NCBI GenBank assembly: GCA_012523185.1
Contig: JAAYIY010000040.1
Location: 1-64,000, forward strand
DNA length: 64,000 bases
Reading direction: 5' to 3'
DNA from: Clostridiales bacterium
GTDB taxonomy: Bacteria > Bacillota > Clostridia > Oscillospirales > Acutalibacteraceae
Below the pieces are notes generated by a model. That model saw only the letters and a program-made list of their open reading frames with translations, did not search any database and was not told where the DNA came from. Below are positions 25,511-34,377 of the stretch, piece after piece. Every line of letters begins with the position of its first letter. Positions within the stretch are counted from its first letter, which is position 1. The translations under genes were made by a program, and so were the position numbers.

Positions 25511-26389
25511 ATGATAAAAAAAGATGCCTTTTCAGGCTTTCATCCACTGGTCAGCTTAATATTTTTTACCCTTGCCGTCGTGTGTTCCGTTGTGTTTATG
25601 CACCCGGTGTGCCTTGGCATTTCGTTGTTTTGCGGCGTTTTATACATGATTCTGCTTGAACGCGGAAAAGCTTTTAAATTTGCCTTGATGTTCTTGCTGC
25701 CAATGTTTCTGCTGGCGGCGCTGATTAACCCGATTTTCAGCCATGCGGGCGTGACTGTCATTTCGTACTTCCCAAACGGCAACCCCCTCACGCTCGAATC
25801 AGTCTATTACGGCTTTGCCGCCGCGTGTATGATTGCCGCCGTGATGTGCTGGTTCCGCTGTTTTACGGTTGTGATGACAAGCGACAAGCTTCTCTGCCTT
25901 TTCGGCAAGGTAATCCCGGCGCTGTCACTTGTTCTTGCCATGGCGCTGAGGTTCATACCGCGCTTTACCGCACAAATGAAAGCTGTCGCCAATGCACAAA
26001 GGGGTGTAGGGCGGGATGTCACACGGGGAAATCTCATGCGGCGCGCTCGGCACGGCATTAAAATTCTCTCCATTACTGTGACTTGGGCGCTTGAAAATGC
26101 CATCGAGACGGCGGACAGCATGAAAAGCCGCGGATACGGTCTGCCGGGACGCAGCTCTTTCTCAATCCTGAGTTTTGACAAACGCGACCGCCTGACACTT
26201 GTCTATTTGATGCTGTGCGGCGCGTTAATCTTTGCGGGGGCAGCGTTTGGCAAGCTGAAGTTTTTTTATTTTCCTATTACGGGCGGCGCATGGGGGCCAT
26301 TGTCCTTTGCGCTGTTCGCCGTATATCTTGCGCTGTTCGCCCTGCCCGCCGTTATTAATACAAAGGAGTTTGCTAAATGGAAGCGTTGA
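25511..26389 (+). CDS. ecfT: ECF transporter transmembrane (T) component
   Basis: EcfT couples the ATPases to the substrate-binding S component in vitamin uptake. The 292-residue protein has five to six hydrophobic segments and the cytoplasmic coupling region between residues about 160 and 220, with MALRFIPRFTAQMKAV and the Ala-Arg-Gly type motif ADSMKSRGYG. The ATG lies 24 bases from the only clear ribosome binding site (GGGAGG, 25481-25486), and a small GCGT/ACGC stem lies between. No closer in-frame start was found. Its 3' end overlaps the next gene by 13 bases. The B12 riboswitch points to cobalamin or a corrinoid precursor as cargo. Confidence 0.92.
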   Translation: MIKKDAFSGFHPLVSLIFFTLAVVCSVVFMHPVCLGISLFCGVLYMILLERGKAFKFALMFLLPMFLLAALINPIFSHAGVTVISYFPNGNPLTLESVYYGFAAACMIAAVMCWFRCFTVVMTSDKLLCLFGKVIPALSLVLAMALRFIPRFTAQMKAVANAQRGVGRDVTRGNLMRRARHGIKILSITVTWALENAIETADSMKSRGYGLPGRSSFSILSFDKRDRLTLVYLMLCGALIFAGAAFGKLKFFYFPITGGAWGPLSFALFAVYLALFALPAVINTKEFAKWKR

Positions 26390-29091
26390 GCATACAAAAC
26401 TTCAGCTTTACCTACCCGGACAGGGAATCACCGGCGCTTGACGATGTGAATTTATCACTGCGGCAAGGAGATTTTGCCGTGATTTGCGGCGCTTCCGGCA
26501 GCGGAAAAACAACTCTCCTGCGCCACATTAAGCCGACTTTGGCACCTCACGGACAAAAGCAGGGTGAAATTTTCCTGCGCGGCACTCCCTTGAACCGGCT
26601 GGGAGAATATGACGCGGCGGCAAAAATAGGCTTTGTGCAGCAGAGCGCTGAAAACCAGATTGTCACCGACAAGGTGTGGCATGAGCTGGCGTTCGGGTTG
26701 GAAAGCTTGGGGCTTGATTCCCGCACCATACGCTTGCGCACGGCGGAAATGGCTTCTTTTTTTGGTATACAGGATTGGTTTCACAAGGACGTCACGGAGC
26801 TTTCAGGCGGGCAGAAACAGCTGCTTTCGCTGGCAAGCGTGATGGCTATGCAGCCGGAACTGCTTATTTTAGACGAACCAACAGGTCAGCTTGACCCCAT
26901 CGCAGCTTCAGAATTTTTGACAGCATTGGGAAAGATTAATCGTGAGCTTGGCGTGACTGTTTTGCTCACAGAGCATCGGCTGGAAGAAGCCTTTGCTCTG
27001 TGCAGCCATGCTGTGGTAATGGACAAAGGGCGCATTCTTTGCGAAGGCACGCCGCAAAAGGTCGGTCATGCCCTGCGGCGCTCCGACCACAAGATGTTTC
27101 GCGCCATGCCTGTGCCAATGCGTATTTGGGCAGGCGTTACGAACGATTTTGATTGCCCGATTTCTGTTCGTGACGGCAGAGAGTGGCTTTCACAAATGAA
27201 ATTTGAGGATGAAAAGCCGCACGTTGAAGATGAGTCGCCGCATGACGGCTCACTCGTAATTGATATGAGCGGTGTTTGGTTCCGTTATGAAAAAGATACG
27301 CCGGATGTGTTGAAAGGACTGAATTTTCGTGCGTTTTCCGGGGAGATTACGGCGATTCTCGGCGGCAACGGCGCAGGAAAAACCACGGCTTTGCTGACTA
27401 TGCTTGGACTGCACAAGCCGCAGAGGGGCAAGGTCACATTATATGAAGAACGCGTTGCCGCCGTGCCGCAGAACCCTCAAACGCTTTTTGTCGGCAAGAC
27501 TGTTGAGGAGGATTTGCTGGAAGTTCTTTCGGGGCGGCGCATCTCAAAAGAAGAACAAAGGGAGCGGCTTGATAAGGTTACGCGGCTGTGCCTGTTGACC
27601 GATTTGCTGCACTGCCACCCCTATGACCTTTCAGGCGGGGAGCAGCAGCGGGCGGCGCTTGCGAAAGTGCTGCTGCTTGAGCCAAAAGTTCTCCTGCTTG
27701 ACGAGCCCACAAAAGGACTTGACGCGCACTTCAAGCAGCTTTTCGCGGGAATCCTGCGGCAGCTTGTTCAAAAGGGCGCGTCGGTGATTATGGTGAGCCA
27801 TGACATTGAATTTTGCGCGGAATACTGCGACGCTTGCGCATTGTTTTTTGACGGCGACATTATCACAAAAGGCACTGCTCAAGACTTTTTCACCGGCAAC
27901 AGCTTTTATACCACTGCCGCCAACCGTATGGCACGGCATATACTGCCTCGGGCAGTGACCGCCGCCGACGTGATATCAGCATTGGGCGGCAAGCCGGAAT
28001 CGCCGCCTGAACCGCCGTCGGAATCGCCTGAATCGCCGCCGAAGCCGCCGCGTGACGGCGGGAGTGGTGCGGAAAAAGTTGAGAAAGAGGCGCGGATAAA
28101 GCCGAAAAAAAAGAAAAACCTCACGCTTTCGCGCAAGATTGTGATGAGCTTGTGCGTTGCGGGATTTATTGTTACGGCAATTTTTATGGCATTGAGAATA
28201 GATGGATTTAAGGACTTTTTATCAGGCGGAAGCGATGCCGTAAATGCCGCAAACGACAGCGCCGCCGTGTACAGCTATGTGGGCATGATGCTTGCGTTCA
28301 CAGTTGAAGTGTGCGCCTTTGTGTTTTGTCTTTCATACAAGCGGGAACGGCGTCCGACACCGCCGCAAACACCTGTCGGCAGCCGCAAGCTGCCAAAGCG
28401 CACCATTGCGGCGTCAATCATGATTTTATTGCTTATCCCGCTGACAATATTTATCGGCGTGCATTTCTGGGGCGGACGGAAATATTATTTTATCGGACTG
28501 CTGATTATTATGGAAGCAATGCTGCCTTTTGCCCTTATATTTGAAAAACGCAAGCCGCAGGCCCGTGAGATGGTCATCCTTTCTGTGTTGACTGCTCTTG
28601 CCGTTGCGGGGCGCTCGGCATTTTTCATGCTGCCGCAGTTTAAGCCCGTGGCGGCGATGGTTATTATCACGGGAGTGGCTTTCGGCGGCGAGGCGGGATT
28701 TCTTGTAGGCGCGTTGACAGGCTTTATAAGCAATATGATTTTTGGGCATGGTCCGTGGACGCCGTGGCAGATGTTCGCTTTCGGGATAATCGGATTTTTG
28801 GCGGGTGTTTTATTTAAAAAAGGTCTGCTGATGCGAAGCCGTGTGCCGCTGTGCGTGTTCGGCGGTCTTGCAACGCTCATTGTTTACGGCGGTCTGCTTG
28901 ACGGACATACCGCCTTGATGATGCTGGCGCATCCCACACTTTCAGGAGTGCTTGCCGTATATTTACAGGGTTTGCCGTTTAACCTCATACATTCCTTTGC
29001 AACCGTCATCTTTTTAGCTTCTGCCGCGCCGCCGATGCTTGAAAAACTTGATCGAATCAAGTTAAAATACGGGCTTGTGGAGGCGGCGTAA
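26377..29091 (+). CDS. ECF transporter: two ATPases fused to an S component (A-A-S protein)
   Basis: This 904-residue protein carries three units. ATPase 1 (about 1-230) has Walker A GASGSGKTT at 38-46, LSGGQKQ and LILDEPTGQLD. ATPase 2 (about 295-520) has GGNGAGKTT at 329-337, LSGGEQQR and LLLDEPTKGLD. A Pro/Glu/Ser-rich linker (about 540-575) and a lysine-rich patch lead to a membrane region from about 590. Its last 200 residues resemble an ECF S component, with MLPQFKP, ITGVAFGGEAGFLVGALTGF, GPWTPWQMFAFGIIGFLAG and LQGLPFNLIH. With EcfT this would be a complete importer in two chains. Cobalamin as substrate is inferred from the riboswitch. The end abuts the convergent mazF-like gene. Confidence 0.9.
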   Translation: MEALSIQNFSFTYPDRESPALDDVNLSLRQGDFAVICGASGSGKTTLLRHIKPTLAPHGQKQGEIFLRGTPLNRLGEYDAAAKIGFVQQSAENQIVTDKVWHELAFGLESLGLDSRTIRLRTAEMASFFGIQDWFHKDVTELSGGQKQLLSLASVMAMQPELLILDEPTGQLDPIAASEFLTALGKINRELGVTVLLTEHRLEEAFALCSHAVVMDKGRILCEGTPQKVGHALRRSDHKMFRAMPVPMRIWAGVTNDFDCPISVRDGREWLSQMKFEDEKPHVEDESPHDGSLVIDMSGVWFRYEKDTPDVLKGLNFRAFSGEITAILGGNGAGKTTALLTMLGLHKPQRGKVTLYEERVAAVPQNPQTLFVGKTVEEDLLEVLSGRRISKEEQRERLDKVTRLCLLTDLLHCHPYDLSGGEQQRAALAKVLLLEPKVLLLDEPTKGLDAHFKQLFAGILRQLVQKGASVIMVSHDIEFCAEYCDACALFFDGDIITKGTAQDFFTGNSFYTTAANRMARHILPRAVTAADVISALGGKPESPPEPPSESPESPPKPPRDGGSGAEKVEKEARIKPKKKKNLTLSRKIVMSLCVAGFIVTAIFMALRIDGFKDFLSGGSDAVNAANDSAAVYSYVGMMLAFTVEVCAFVFCLSYKRERRPTPPQTPVGSRKLPKRTIAASIMILLLIPLTIFIGVHFWGGRKYYFIGLLIIMEAMLPFALIFEKRKPQAREMVILSVLTALAVAGRSAFFMLPQFKPVAAMVIITGVAFGGEAGFLVGALTGFISNMIFGHGPWTPWQMFAFGIIGFLAGVLFKKGLLMRSRVPLCVFGGLATLIVYGGLLDGHTALMMLAHPTLSGVLAVYLQGLPFNLIHSFATVIFLASAAPPMLEKLDRIKLKYGLVEAA

Positions 29092-29460
29092 CTAACCGAC
29101 AGCCGCTGTGTCGCTGACGCCTATGCCGAGGCTTACGGAAAGAGCTTGGTTGACTCTGTCCATGTCGCCGATTTCAAGGTTGCCCATTTTTTCTTTAAGC
29201 CTGCGTTTGTCAAGCGTTCGCACCTGTTCAAGCAGCACGATAGAGTCATGCGCAAGCCCGCAGCCGTCGGCGTTTACTTTGATATGTGTAGGTAAATTTG
29301 TCTTCATGCTCTGACTTGTTATCGCCGCCGCGATGACGGTCGGACTGAACTTGTTGCCCACATCGTTCTGAATAATCAGGACAGGGCGCACACCGCCTTG
29401 TTCCGACCCGATTACAGGGCTGAGATCGGCATAAAAGATATCTCCGCGTCTGATTGTCAC
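29092..29460 (-). CDS. MazF/NdoA-family endoribonuclease toxin
   Basis: Toxins of this family cut single-stranded mRNA at short sequences. The 122-residue product matches the Bacillus NdoA type closely: [30 protein letters not shown] at the N-terminus (including the catalytic Arg), AAITSQ near residue 50 (active Ser/Thr region) and [13 protein letters not shown]. The GTG at 29460 is chosen because GGAG is 9 bases upstream and the family starts there; the in-frame ATG at 29469 abuts that GGAG. In Bacillus the antitoxin is encoded directly upstream, but here the next gene upstream is a lipoprotein, with no room for an antitoxin. Confidence 0.93.
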   Translation of the reverse strand: MTIRRGDIFYADLSPVIGSEQGGVRPVLIIQNDVGNKFSPTVIAAAITSQSMKTNLPTHIKVNADGCGLAHDSIVLLEQVRTLDKRRLKEKMGNLEIGDMDRVNQALSVSLGIGVSDTAAVG

Positions 29461-29543
29461 TTTAATCATCTCCGAAAAAATTTGTGGTGGCAACATTATT
29501 TTTGCCGCACAATGGAGAGATTAAACACACAATCGCAAAAAAA

Positions 29544-30089
29544 TTACTTTATTGTTGTTTCAGTCAGTTCCTCAAAGTTAGAAAACTCGATTAAAAAGCT
29601 GCGCGAGGGAACGTTGACAGAGTCTATAAAGCCTGTTTCTAAATTTTGAATCACAGTTATTTTTTTGTCAGTTCCGTCGGTTAAAGCATATTCCCAGCCT
29701 GACGATGTTTTGCGCGCCGTAATATCCGCGTCTGATGTCAGCCGCTTTAACGTGTCAAGCAGGATTTTAAAAATCATTGTTTCGGGAAACTTGGAGCAAT
29801 CTATGTCAATCGACATATTGCCGTATGACAGGCTTCCCGTGTCGTTTCCAAAACGAAGTGAAAGACCGCCGAGATCCTCGGGAGTGACGACTGTTATTTT
29901 AGTCACCCCGTTTCTGTCGCGGACGATGTTAGCCGTCATTTCGCCGCCGTCCTTGATAATGCGCATATCAGAGGAGAAATAAGCCGGCATCATCGGAGGA
30001 ACAGATTTGGAAAACGGATTTTTGTTTTCTCCGCAGGCTGTCAGCGCAAACAAAAAGGAGACTGTTAAAAGACATAAAAGCCGTTTCAT
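29544..30089 (-). CDS. Hypothetical lipoprotein
   Basis: This 181-residue protein has a short basic start, a hydrophobic segment and the lipobox LTAC (Cys about residue 19), so it is probably anchored outside the membrane. The remaining sequence alternates short strands (ITVVTPEDLGGLSLRFG, WEYALTD, KKITVIQNLETGFIDSVNVP) and looks like an all-beta, antiparallel sheet protein, perhaps distantly like LolA/LppX-type folds. I do not recognise the family. It starts 11 bases after the nnr stop and is probably co-transcribed with nnr and the mazF-like gene. Confidence 0.75.
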   Translation of the reverse strand: MKRLLCLLTVSFLFALTACGENKNPFSKSVPPMMPAYFSSDMRIIKDGGEMTANIVRDRNGVTKITVVTPEDLGGLSLRFGNDTGSLSYGNMSIDIDCSKFPETMIFKILLDTLKRLTSDADITARKTSSGWEYALTDGTDKKITVIQNLETGFIDSVNVPSRSFLIEFSNFEELTETTIK

Positions 30090-30100
30090 ATAAGCACCCT

Positions 30101-31636
30101 CTACTCAAATTCAGAAAGCACCTCCGGCAGGATTTCAAGGCAGTCGGAAGGAGTCATTCCCGCTTGCGACAGCTTTGAAGCAGCTTTGTCGCCGCACAGA
30201 CCGTGAATGTAAACGGCGGCGCGAACAAAGCTTTTTATCCCTTGAGCGGCAAGACCGGCAATAATTCCTGCCAGCAGGTCGCCGCTCCCGCCTTTTGCCA
30301 TCCCCGCGTTGCCGGACGAATTAATAAAAATGTGTTCACAGCCGTTTTCCGCGACAATGGTATTTGCGCCTTTGAGGACAAGAATGACGCCGTAAAACTC
30401 TGCAAATGCCTTTGCGATTTTAAAACGGTCAGCCATGATTTCGGGCACGGACAATCCCGTCATTCGTGCCATTTCGCCGGGATGAGGCGTTAAAATGAGC
30501 GGCGCGTGTGCTTCCTTCAATATATTTATGTTTTGGCTTACGGCATTTATGCCATCGGCGTCAAGTATTATCGGGCAGTCGGCGTTTCTCACGACGGACT
30601 CCGTCACGGACGTGACACCGCCGCCCTGACCTAAACCGCATCCGAGGATTACGGCGTCGCACTTTTTCAATTCTTCAAGCAAAGTGGGGACAGCCGCGTC
30701 CGCAAATGTGCCCTGTGTTGTCGAAGGCAGCGGCAAAAGCGGCGTTTCCGTGAGCTTCGCACCCAAAGCGGGGTAAGCACAGTCAGGAAAAGCGGCAAAC
30801 ACAAGCCCCGCGCCTGAACGGACGGCGCCCATCGCTGCAAGATATGCCGCGCCGACATAGCTTTTGCTGCCGCATATGCTAAGGACTCTGCCATAATCGC
30901 CTTTGTTGGAAACAGGATTTCTGGGGGGCAGAAGTCCCTTTTTTTCTTCTTTTGTGTATGTGTGCGCAAAAAAGGGAGCATCCTTATAAAAAACATCCTC
31001 AACGCCGATTTGCACAACGACTGTCTCGCCGCAAAATTGCGAAAACGGCTGCAAAACATGGCACGGCTTCAGAGCAGAAACAGCCAATGTTATGTCGGAC
31101 CGAAAGCATGACGTCGGCTCGCTTTTGCAGTCGCTTTCAATGCCGCTGGGTATGTCTATCGCGATTTTTAAGCCCTTTACAGACGACATCACATTTAAAA
31201 GACGCTCCAAGGCCTCGTCCGCTCTTGCCGAATAGCCGATGCCGAAAACGGCGTCCACAAGAACGTCGGCATCTGAAATCATCTTTTCCGCGGCGTCTGT
31301 TTCAAGCTTGTAATCAAGAACCTTCAGCGGAAGCCCCGACAGCATCTCAAGCATTATTCGCGCGTCCTCCGCGGACGGTCTGCCAAATGCAAGCACAACC
31401 TTAGGGAAAAAGCCGTATTCAAAAAGCTTCCTGGCGACGACAAAACCGTCTCCGCCGTTGTTTCCCTTTCCGCAGACAATAACTATTTCCTGCTCCTTGA
31501 AGGGCGGGCGTATCCTTTCGCGTATCTCCTTTGCGCAGGCGCTGCCCGCGTTTTCCATAAGCCTTGTGTAAGAGATGCCGCCCTCGGCCGCGAGCCGTTC
31601 CGCGTTTCTCATCTGATTAGAATCATAAATTTTCAA
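30101..31636 (-). CDS. nnr: Bifunctional NAD(P)H-hydrate repair enzyme
   Basis: This enzyme repairs damaged NADHX/NADPHX. Residues about 1-215 are the epimerase (YjeF_N), with CGKGNNGGDGFVVARKL near residue 54 and DAVFGIG. Residues about 225-511 are the ADP-dependent dehydratase of the ribokinase fold, with GRVLSICGS, DADGINAV, LTPHPGEMARMTG and the GGSGDLLAGIIAGLAAQG motif near residue 450. The total of 511 residues matches the usual fusion. It starts with TTG, preceded by GGGGA eight bases away. Confidence 0.96.
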   Translation of the reverse strand: MKIYDSNQMRNAERLAAEGGISYTRLMENAGSACAKEIRERIRPPFKEQEIVIVCGKGNNGGDGFVVARKLFEYGFFPKVVLAFGRPSAEDARIMLEMLSGLPLKVLDYKLETDAAEKMISDADVLVDAVFGIGYSARADEALERLLNVMSSVKGLKIAIDIPSGIESDCKSEPTSCFRSDITLAVSALKPCHVLQPFSQFCGETVVVQIGVEDVFYKDAPFFAHTYTKEEKKGLLPPRNPVSNKGDYGRVLSICGSKSYVGAAYLAAMGAVRSGAGLVFAAFPDCAYPALGAKLTETPLLPLPSTTQGTFADAAVPTLLEELKKCDAVILGCGLGQGGGVTSVTESVVRNADCPIILDADGINAVSQNINILKEAHAPLILTPHPGEMARMTGLSVPEIMADRFKIAKAFAEFYGVILVLKGANTIVAENGCEHIFINSSGNAGMAKGGSGDLLAGIIAGLAAQGIKSFVRAAVYIHGLCGDKAASKLSQAGMTPSDCLEILPEVLSEFE

Positions 31637-31686
31637 AAAATCATCCCCAAAAAAGAAACCGTCGTATACGATTCCCTGTTTTGCAT

Positions 31687-31695
31687 ATTATATCA
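31687..31695 (-). promoter_or_regulatory. Extended -10 promoter of nnr
   Basis: The minus strand has TGATATAAT (31687-31695), an extended -10 element with a consensus hexamer, 51 bases upstream of the nnr start codon. A good -35 is not obvious, which is usual for extended -10 promoters. Confidence 0.55.
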
Positions 31696-31761
31696 CACGC
31701 GCCAAAAAATTAAAACAACCGGTATATATTTGTTTCTGATTACCGATTATATAGTTAATGA

Positions 31762-31790
31762 TTGACTTTTTTTGATTAAAGTGGTAAAAT
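31762..31790 (+). promoter_or_regulatory. Promoter of the rfbACD operon
   Basis: TTGACT (31762-31767) and TAAAAT (31785-31790) are 17 bases apart and lie about 85 bases before rfbA. Confidence 0.65.
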
Positions 31791-31875
31791 CCATAATGTA
31801 GTCATATATATCCGAACCGTTTTTGGTCATTTTGACAGGGTCAGACTAATAACTACATAAATTTGGGTGTTATGT

Positions 31876-32820
31876 TTGAAGGGAATCATTCTTGCCGGCG
31901 GTTCCGGTACACGGCTTTATCCTTTGACGATGGTCACAAGCAAGCAGCTTTTGCCCGTATACGATAAGCCGATGATATATTACCCGCTTTCAACGCTTAT
32001 GCTCGCAGGTATACGCGACATATTAATAATTTCAACGCCTGAGGACACTCCGAAATTCGAGGCGCTGATGGGTTCAGGCAAGCAGCTTGGTTTAAGCATT
32101 TCCTATGCCGTCCAAGAAAGCCCCGACGGGCTTGCCCAGGCTTTTATAATAGGTGAGGATTTCATAGGCGACGACAGCGTCGCGATGATTTTGGGCGACA
32201 ATATTTTTTACGGAAACGGTCTCGGGCATATGCTGAGAAACGCCGCAAGGAATAATGACAAGGCGACAATCTTCGGCTATTATGTTGATAATCCCGAGGC
32301 TTTCGGGGTTGTTGAGTTTGACGAAAGCGGGATGCCGATTTCGATAGAAGAAAAGCCGGAAGTCCCAAAATCCAACTATGCTGTCACAGGGCTTTATTTT
32401 TACGACAACAGAGTCGTCGAATACGCAAAATCTCTGACTCCCTCACGCAGAAACGAGCTTGAGATTACAGACATCAACCAAATCTACCTCTCGCACGGCG
32501 ATCTTGATATCCAGCTTATGGGCAGGGGATTCGCCTGGCTCGACACCGGGACAGTCGAAAATCTCATGAATGCGGCAATTTTTGTGCGCACAATAGAAAA
32601 ACTCCAAGGCATCAAAATATCCGCGCCCGAGGAGATAGCATATAATAACAGATGGATATCAAAAAGGAGGCTCATCGAGTCCGCGTCCAAATACGGCAAA
32701 TCGACTTACGGTCAGCACCTCCTGCGCGTTGCCGAGGGCAAAATTCTTTATTCCACGCGCCCCGGCGGTCGTCCGCGGTGGGGAAGCGAAGACGAAAATC
32801 TATCAATTTATTCTGAATAG
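31876..32820 (+). CDS. rfbA: Glucose-1-phosphate thymidylyltransferase
   Basis: RfbA makes dTDP-glucose from glucose 1-phosphate and dTTP, the first step of dTDP-L-rhamnose synthesis. The 314-residue protein shows [16 protein letters not shown] at the N-terminus, [18 protein letters not shown], the metal-binding GDNIFYG motif and ITDINQIYL. The TTG at 31876 gives the normal family start (MKGIILAGG) and has GGGTG six bases upstream. The in-frame GTG at 31867 is less likely. The C-terminus extends about 20 residues beyond the common length. Confidence 0.96.
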   Translation: MKGIILAGGSGTRLYPLTMVTSKQLLPVYDKPMIYYPLSTLMLAGIRDILIISTPEDTPKFEALMGSGKQLGLSISYAVQESPDGLAQAFIIGEDFIGDDSVAMILGDNIFYGNGLGHMLRNAARNNDKATIFGYYVDNPEAFGVVEFDESGMPISIEEKPEVPKSNYAVTGLYFYDNRVVEYAKSLTPSRRNELEITDINQIYLSHGDLDIQLMGRGFAWLDTGTVENLMNAAIFVRTIEKLQGIKISAPEEIAYNNRWISKRRLIESASKYGKSTYGQHLLRVAEGKILYSTRPGGRPRWGSEDENLSIYSE

Positions 32821-32864
32821 TCTTTCGTAAAAGCATAATGAGAATATTAAGCAACTCGGAGGAG

Positions 32865-32887
32865 AGAACCGGCATTATGCCGGTTCT
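32865..32887 (+). promoter_or_regulatory. Perfect hairpin between Shine-Dalgarno and rfbC start
   Basis: AGAACCGGCA (32865-32874) and TGCCGGTTCT (32878-32887) form a perfect 10-bp stem with a TTA loop. GGAGGAG (32858-32864) lies directly before it, the rfbC ATG 11 bases after it, and no second ribosome binding site follows. No T run follows, so it is a poor terminator. Folding would bring the Shine-Dalgarno next to the start codon. Confidence 0.55.
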
Positions 32888-32897
32888 GTTATGATTT

Positions 32898-33449
32898 ATG
32901 AAAATAATAAAGACGGAGCTTGACGGGTGTTTTATAATTGAGCCATGTGTTTTCGGCGACGGCAGGGGATGGTTTTACGAATCATATTCCGCAAAAAGGT
33001 TTTCAGAAGCAGGCTTAACAGTTGATTTTGTGCAGGATAACCGTTCATATTCAGCTCAAAAAGACACGCTGCGCGGTCTTCACTGCCAGTCGGCGCCAAG
33101 GGCGCAATCTAAGCTTATATACTGCACAAGAGGCGCTGTCAGAGATGTTGCGGTGGACATACGCAAGGGCTCCGCGTCATATATGAAATGGATATCTGTC
33201 GAGCTTTCTTCAGATAATAAAAAGATGTTTTTTATCCCGAAAGGTTTTTTGCATGGTTTTGTAACGCTGACGGACGACACAGAGGTGTTTTATAAAGTTG
33301 ATGAATTTTATTCGCCGGAAAATGACAAAAGCATAAGGTTTGACGACCCTTCTTTGGGCATCGACTGGCGTGTCAAATCTCCTGTTTTATCAGAGAAGGA
33401 CAGAACCGCTCCGCTCCTTGCGGACAGCGGCGTTATGTTCGATTATTGA
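32898..33449 (+). CDS. rfbC: dTDP-4-dehydrorhamnose 3,5-epimerase
   Basis: RfbC is the third enzyme of dTDP-L-rhamnose synthesis, a cupin epimerase. The 183-residue protein has FYESYSAKRF, the FVQDNRSYSAQKDTLRGLHCQ segment containing the catalytic His, VRDVAVDIRKGS, FIPKGFLHGFVTL and a tyrosine in VFYKVDEFYSPE, all family hallmarks. The start is the ATG after the hairpin; the next gene starts 12 bases downstream. Confidence 0.96.
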   Translation: MKIIKTELDGCFIIEPCVFGDGRGWFYESYSAKRFSEAGLTVDFVQDNRSYSAQKDTLRGLHCQSAPRAQSKLIYCTRGAVRDVAVDIRKGSASYMKWISVELSSDNKKMFFIPKGFLHGFVTLTDDTEVFYKVDEFYSPENDKSIRFDDPSLGIDWRVKSPVLSEKDRTAPLLADSGVMFDY

Positions 33450-33461
33450 ATGGAGAAAGCA

Positions 33462-34310
33462 ATGAAAGTTCTTGTTACAGGTGCCCGGGGGCAGCTCGGT
33501 CACGACGTATCGCGTGAGCTTGACCTTCGCGGTATAAATTATGTCGCGGCAGACAAAAACCGCCTTGACATAACCGACAGCGCTTCCGCTGACGCTGTTT
33601 TTTCAAAAGAGCTTCCCGACGCTGTTATTCACTGCGCCGCTTATACCTGTGTTGATAAGGCCGAAACAAACCGCGGCGCGTGTGAAGCGGTCAATGTTTT
33701 CGGCACGTCAAACATTGCGCGTTTATGTCAAAAGCACGGCGCAAAGATGTTGTATATAAGCTCTGATTATGTGTACGGCGACTCGGGGAGCGCCCCGCTT
33801 GAAACTGATTCCCCTAAAAACCCCGTAAATTTTTACGGCTACACAAAGCTTGAGGGCGAAAAAGCGGCCGCTCTTTGTCCGAGGCTCTTTATTGTCAGGA
33901 TATCTTGGGTTTTCGGAAAAAACGGCTGTAATTTTGTCAAAACAATGCTGAAGCTGTCCAAGGACTGTCCCGCAGTAAACGTCGTTTCAGACCAAATGGG
34001 CTCTCCGACATACACAAAAGATATTTCCGCGCTTTTGTGCGATATGATTGTGACGGAAAGATACGGGACATATAACGCTTCCAGCGAGGGCGTTTGCTCA
34101 TGGGCGCAGTTCGCTCAAAAGATTTTAGATTTGTCCGGCGGCTGCGCAAAAATAGTCCCTGTTTCGACAGAAGAATACGAATCGCCTGCCGCAAGGCAGA
34201 AAAACTCGGTGTTGTCAAAGAAAAGTCTTGACGACGCCGGGTTTAAGAGACTGCCGCACTGGGAGGACGCGCTCACAAGATTTTACGAGCAGGAAATTCT
34301 GCAAAAATAG
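33462..34310 (+). CDS. rfbD: dTDP-4-dehydrorhamnose reductase
   Basis: RfbD is the final NAD(P)H-dependent step to dTDP-L-rhamnose. The 282-residue short-chain dehydrogenase has the GARGQLGHDV nucleotide motif at residues 7-16, HCAAYTCVDKAE, SSDYVYGD, the YGYTKLEGE-type catalytic Tyr-Lys (FYGYTKLEGEKA) and ISWVFGKNGCNFV. The ATG at 33462 is chosen over the upstream ATG at 33450 because GGAG lies 7 bases before it and the family begins MKVLVTG. The 4,6-dehydratase gene rfbB is not in this cluster. Confidence 0.96.
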   Translation: MKVLVTGARGQLGHDVSRELDLRGINYVAADKNRLDITDSASADAVFSKELPDAVIHCAAYTCVDKAETNRGACEAVNVFGTSNIARLCQKHGAKMLYISSDYVYGDSGSAPLETDSPKNPVNFYGYTKLEGEKAAALCPRLFIVRISWVFGKNGCNFVKTMLKLSKDCPAVNVVSDQMGSPTYTKDISALLCDMIVTERYGTYNASSEGVCSWAQFAQKILDLSGGCAKIVPVSTEEYESPAARQKNSVLSKKSLDDAGFKRLPHWEDALTRFYEQEILQK

Positions 34311-34377
34311 CATAAGACGTACTCATAACACAAGCCTGCCGCCAATACATTTTATTACAGGGAAAAGGGGGCGTGTT

